Position numbers and translations under genes: made by a program | Notes under the pieces: model-generated | Database searches by the model: none | The model's input: only the letters and a program-made list of their open reading frames with translations | What the model was told of the DNA's origin: nothing | In this document: positions 6,365 to 6,794 of the stretch, piece by piece | Numbering within the stretch: position 1 is the stretch's first letter | Layout of the letters: every line of letters begins with the position of its first letter | From: Bacteroidia bacterium | GTDB taxonomy: Bacteria > Bacteroidota > Bacteroidia > NS11-12g > UBA9320 | Reading direction: 5' to 3' | Assembly (NCBI GenBank): GCA_022425465.1 | Contig: JAKMFK010000308.1 | Location: 1 to 6,794, forward strand | DNA length: 6,794 bases

Positions 6365-6372
6365 CAAATGTA
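6365..6372 (-). promoter_or_regulatory. -7 promoter element of the gene remnant
   Basis: The minus strand reads TACATTTG, an exact TAnnTTTG match, four bases upstream of the ATA codon and 13 bases before the TTG. It is the mirror image of the element serving the rightward lipoprotein gene, so the two form an 8-base inverted pair 35 bases apart. If still active it would transcribe the remnant and possibly read into ffh. Confidence 0.4.
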
Positions 6373-6396
6373 ATCTCAAAGTTAAAGTATTAGAAG

Positions 6397-6408
6397 AGAA
6401 ATATTTCT
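6397..6408. promoter_or_regulatory. 12-base palindrome in the divergent promoter region
   Basis: AGAAATATTTCT is a perfect palindrome whose last base is the first base of the TACATTTG element of the lipoprotein gene. Position makes an operator conceivable. One or two perfect 12-base palindromes are expected by chance in an AT-rich window of this size, so this is only a pointer. Confidence 0.25.
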
Positions 6409-6415
6409 ACATTTG
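6408..6415 (+). promoter_or_regulatory. -7 promoter element of the TPR lipoprotein gene
   Basis: TACATTTG matches TAnnTTTG exactly and ends only six bases before the ATG at 6422. With transcription usually starting a few bases after this element, the transcript would be leaderless or nearly so. No clear -33 TTG is seen at the expected spacing. Confidence 0.45.
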
Positions 6416-6421
6416 CTGCAC

Positions 6422-6794
6422 ATGATAAAAAAATTACTTTTATATGTCATTTATGCATTCATCTTGATTGGATGCAACCAAGATGAAAAGCGATTGTCCT
6501 ACGCAAAAGATTTATATCAACAAGCGTTGGCTAATAGTGATGCAAACACCGCAAAGTATGCATTAAATCAACTTGTATTATTAGATACCACTAATCTTGA
6601 ATATCAAGATTCTCTATCCAGAATATACATGAAGTTGGGTAATTTTAAAGCTGGTTTAAAATATGCTGAAAATGTTTATTCATCTGGGAAAGCAGATGGT
6701 CAACTAAGAGAAAATATGGCGATTGCTTATCAACAAATTGGTGAAACAGAAAAAGCAAATGAATTTATAGAAAACCTTTTGCAAACTACAAATG
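6422..6794 (+). CDS. TPR-repeat lipoprotein, 3'-truncated by the window edge
   Basis: The first 124 residues of a gene that continues past the window. Residues 1-18 are a lipoprotein signal, MIKKLLLYVIYAFILIGC, with lipobox LIGC and lipidated Cys18. The sequence after the cysteine is NQDEK; two acidic residues close to the cysteine recall the lipoprotein export signals known in Bacteroidetes, so surface exposure is possible. From about residue 27 the sequence is helical with tetratricopeptide features: YAKDLYQQALANSD, then YQDSLSRIYMKLGNFKAGLKYAENVY (61-86), and MAIAYQQIGETEKANEFIENLL (99-120). The A/G/Y positions match TPR helices. TPR lipoproteins usually serve as protein-protein scaffolds; the partner is not evident. 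The ATG is supported by the signal sequence starting there. It is transcribed divergently from the gene remnant. Confidence 0.85.
   Translation, partial: MIKKLLLYVIYAFILIGCNQDEKRLSYAKDLYQQALANSDANTAKYALNQLVLLDTTNLEYQDSLSRIYMKLGNFKAGLKYAENVYSSGKADGQLRENMAIAYQQIGETEKANEFIENLLQTTN

Noticed and set aside
6026..6421. SRP (4.5S) RNA or another RNA gene in the gap next to ffh
   Set aside because: I looked for a long GC-rich hairpin with a GGAA tetraloop or tRNA-like arms and found only AT-rich sequence and the gene remnant.
1..6794. CRISPR array, insertion sequence, phage or defence island
   Set aside because: No regularly spaced repeats, no transposase or integrase motifs, no terminal inverted repeats; genes are conserved chromosomal types with uniform composition.

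Overview
The window looks like a chromosomal piece of a low-GC Bacteroidota (Flavobacteriia/Cytophagia-type) genome. This rests on four observations. There is a DUF2279-family protein of the Bacteroidetes type. There is an apparent remnant of a PKD-repeat protein with a type IX secretion-like tail. Start codons generally lack Shine-Dalgarno sequences. Several genes are preceded by the Bacteroidetes -7 promoter element TAnnTTTG. I could not assign a genus.

Layout. Positions 1-624 (+) hold the C-terminal two thirds of a DUF2279 protein whose start lies outside the window. It meets, tail to tail with a single-base gap, a leftward series of five genes covering 6025 down to 626. In transcription order these are ffh (SRP GTPase), pdxH (pyridoxamine 5'-phosphate oxidase; its GTG start overlaps the ffh TAG by one base), a membrane-anchored predicted outer-membrane beta-barrel protein of unknown function, an acetyl-CoA C-acetyltransferase closely resembling mitochondrial ACAT1-type thiolases, and an exported protein of unknown function. 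ffh and the barrel gene share an identical 12-base promoter core, so the series is probably at least two transcription units: ffh-pdxH, then barrel-thiolase-unknown.

Positions 6026-6421 hold no intact gene. They contain what I read as a decayed gene: a signal peptide and the beginning of a PKD-like domain, joined out of frame to a short C-terminal tail (QGVYVYKI) of the type IX sorting-domain kind, with the expected ATG replaced by ATA. A compact divergent promoter region separates it from a rightward gene for a TPR lipoprotein (6422 onward), which runs off the window end.

How the genes relate: Ffh (co-translational targeting), PdxH (PLP salvage) and the thiolase (acetoacetyl-CoA) are housekeeping functions with no obvious shared pathway. 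The rest are envelope or exported proteins. I see no mobile element, CRISPR array, RNA gene or defence system. I do not see an undescribed multi-gene system; the most noteworthy items are the gene remnant and the two-part architecture of the barrel protein.
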